Made by a program: the position numbers and the translations under genes. The notes under the pieces are model-generated. The model was not told where the DNA came from, searched no databases, and saw nothing but the letters and a program-made list of their open reading frames with translations. 5,857 nt of DNA from Opacimonas sp040514355 (GTDB lineage Bacteria > Pseudomonadota > Gammaproteobacteria > Enterobacterales > Alteromonadaceae): positions 1 through 5,857 of the forward strand of contig JBEVCF010000122.1 in NCBI GenBank assembly GCA_040514355.1, read 5' to 3'. Numbering within the stretch: position 1 is the first letter of the stretch; every line of letters starts with the position of its first letter. Below, one piece after another: positions 5,131 through 5,857 of the stretch.

Positions 5131-5857
5131 TATACTTCCACCCTTGGACGCTCTGGCGTCGATAATTTACCCAAGTGAGCCAAAATTAATAATGTCGCAC
5201 CGACCACTGTTAGGTACACTCCCAAATCAAACACCAAGGCACTCGCTAATTCGATCTCACCGATGATAGGAATATCAAAATAGTCAAACCAGGTGGTCAT
5301 GAAAGGATAACCGAAACCCCAGCTCGCAACGCCTGTAAAAGCAGCAATGAGTACACCCAACGCAATCAAGTTTTGGTAATCAACTTTAACTCTTGGTTTT
5401 ACCCAATTCACACCGTGGGCAATGTACTGCTGGATCATGGCAACCGCCGTGATCAAACCAGCAATGAAACCACCACCGGGTAAATTGTGCCCACGTAAGA
5501 AAATATAGAACGAAACGAGTAAAGCCAAAGGCAACAAAGCTTGCGAAATCATAGAAATAATCGGCGGATAACGCTCAGTTGACCATGGGCGTCCTTTTTC
5601 ATCAGTCGTTGGTAGAGCCAGGCGAATCCGCGCTAGCATTTTAAATATACCTAACGCTGCAATGCCTAATACTAGTATTTCGCCTAAGGTATCCAAGCCC
5701 CTAAAGTCGACCAAAATGACGTTCACAGCGTTGGTTCCACCACCACCTGTTTTACTATTGGCAATATAAAATTCTGAAATACTGTCCAAGGGTTGGGTTA
5801 TAAAAATATAGTTGATGGTAGCAATCAAACCGCCAACTGCTGCGGCAATACCTATGT
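5130..5857 (-). CDS. mrpA: Na+(K+)/H+ antiporter fused subunit A/B (MrpAB), 3' end only
   Basis: C-terminal part, about 242 codons, of the large A subunit. The frame is open to the window edge (GIAAAVGGLIAT precedes the TTG at 5828), so that TTG is internal. Two known domains follow in order. The first is the MbhE-like end of MrpA, containing VILVDFRGLDTLGEILVLG around 5717-5660. The second is an MnhB domain with LPLALLVSFYIFLRGHNLP and GGGFIAGL around 5531-5453, continuing through hydrophobic helices to GATLLILAHLGK near 5190-5155. No stop separates them, so A and B are one polypeptide, as in group 2 (Pha-type) operons. It ends at TAA 5132-5130, overlapping the mrpC ATG. Full-length fused proteins of this type are typically over 900 residues, so most of the gene and the operon promoter lie to the right of the window. 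Confidence 0.94.
   Translation of the reverse strand, partial: IGIAAAVGGLIATINYIFITQPLDSISEFYIANSKTGGGGTNAVNVILVDFRGLDTLGEILVLGIAALGIFKMLARIRLALPTTDEKGRPWSTERYPPIISMISQALLPLALLVSFYIFLRGHNLPGGGFIAGLITAVAMIQQYIAHGVNWVKPRVKVDYQNLIALGVLIAAFTGVASWGFGYPFMTTWFDYFDIPIIGEIELASALVFDLGVYLTVVGATLLILAHLGKLSTPERPRVEV

Noticed and set aside
1..5857. CRISPR arrays, tRNA or rRNA genes
   Set aside because: No regularly spaced repeats, cloverleaf-like T-loop sequences or rRNA signatures were seen on either strand.

Overview
The window suggests a Gram-negative, probably gammaproteobacterial and possibly salt-adapted genome with a moderately AT-leaning composition. The basis is a group 2 (MrpA/MrpB-fused) cation/proton antiporter operon next to an IS3-family element and a fragment resembling a large secreted toxin or adhesin. 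The genus cannot be told from this sequence.

The left third (1-1992) is a scarred accessory region. Positions 1-563 hold a minus-strand open frame without start or stop. It is Gly/Ala/Ser-rich, with a GGCLAG...GGVC segment like those near the C-terminal ends of haemagglutinin/CdiA-type or other polymorphic toxin proteins (tentative). Positions 565-1796 are a complete 1232-bp IS3-family element with matching terminal inverted repeats, orfA, orfB with an intact DD(35)E triad, and an A6G run where a -1 frameshift would give an OrfAB transposase of about 382 residues. Positions 1797-1992 are the 3' end of a plus-strand gene that I do not recognise. There is no target-site duplication, and the genes on both sides have lost their 5' parts. 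The element therefore appears to sit at a deletion or inversion junction, not at a simple insertion site.

Positions 1993-2109 are a short intergenic stretch between convergent genes. They contain a long imperfect hairpin followed, on the minus strand, by a T-rich run; it is a candidate terminator for the antiporter operon.

The right two thirds (2110-5857) are the minus-strand mrp (mnh/pha) operon, in the order mrpAB (3' end only), mrpC, mrpD, mrpE, mrpF, mrpG. Stops and starts overlap or nearly touch at every junction (TAATG twice, a 4-nt ATGA overlap, a 7-nt overlap, a 9-nt gap), which implies one transcript and coupled translation. The products should form a single inner-membrane complex related to the membrane arm of complex I. 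It uses the proton-motive force to export Na+ (or K+), supporting salt and alkali tolerance. This part is a well-known system; the rearranged IS locus is the less ordinary part of the window.
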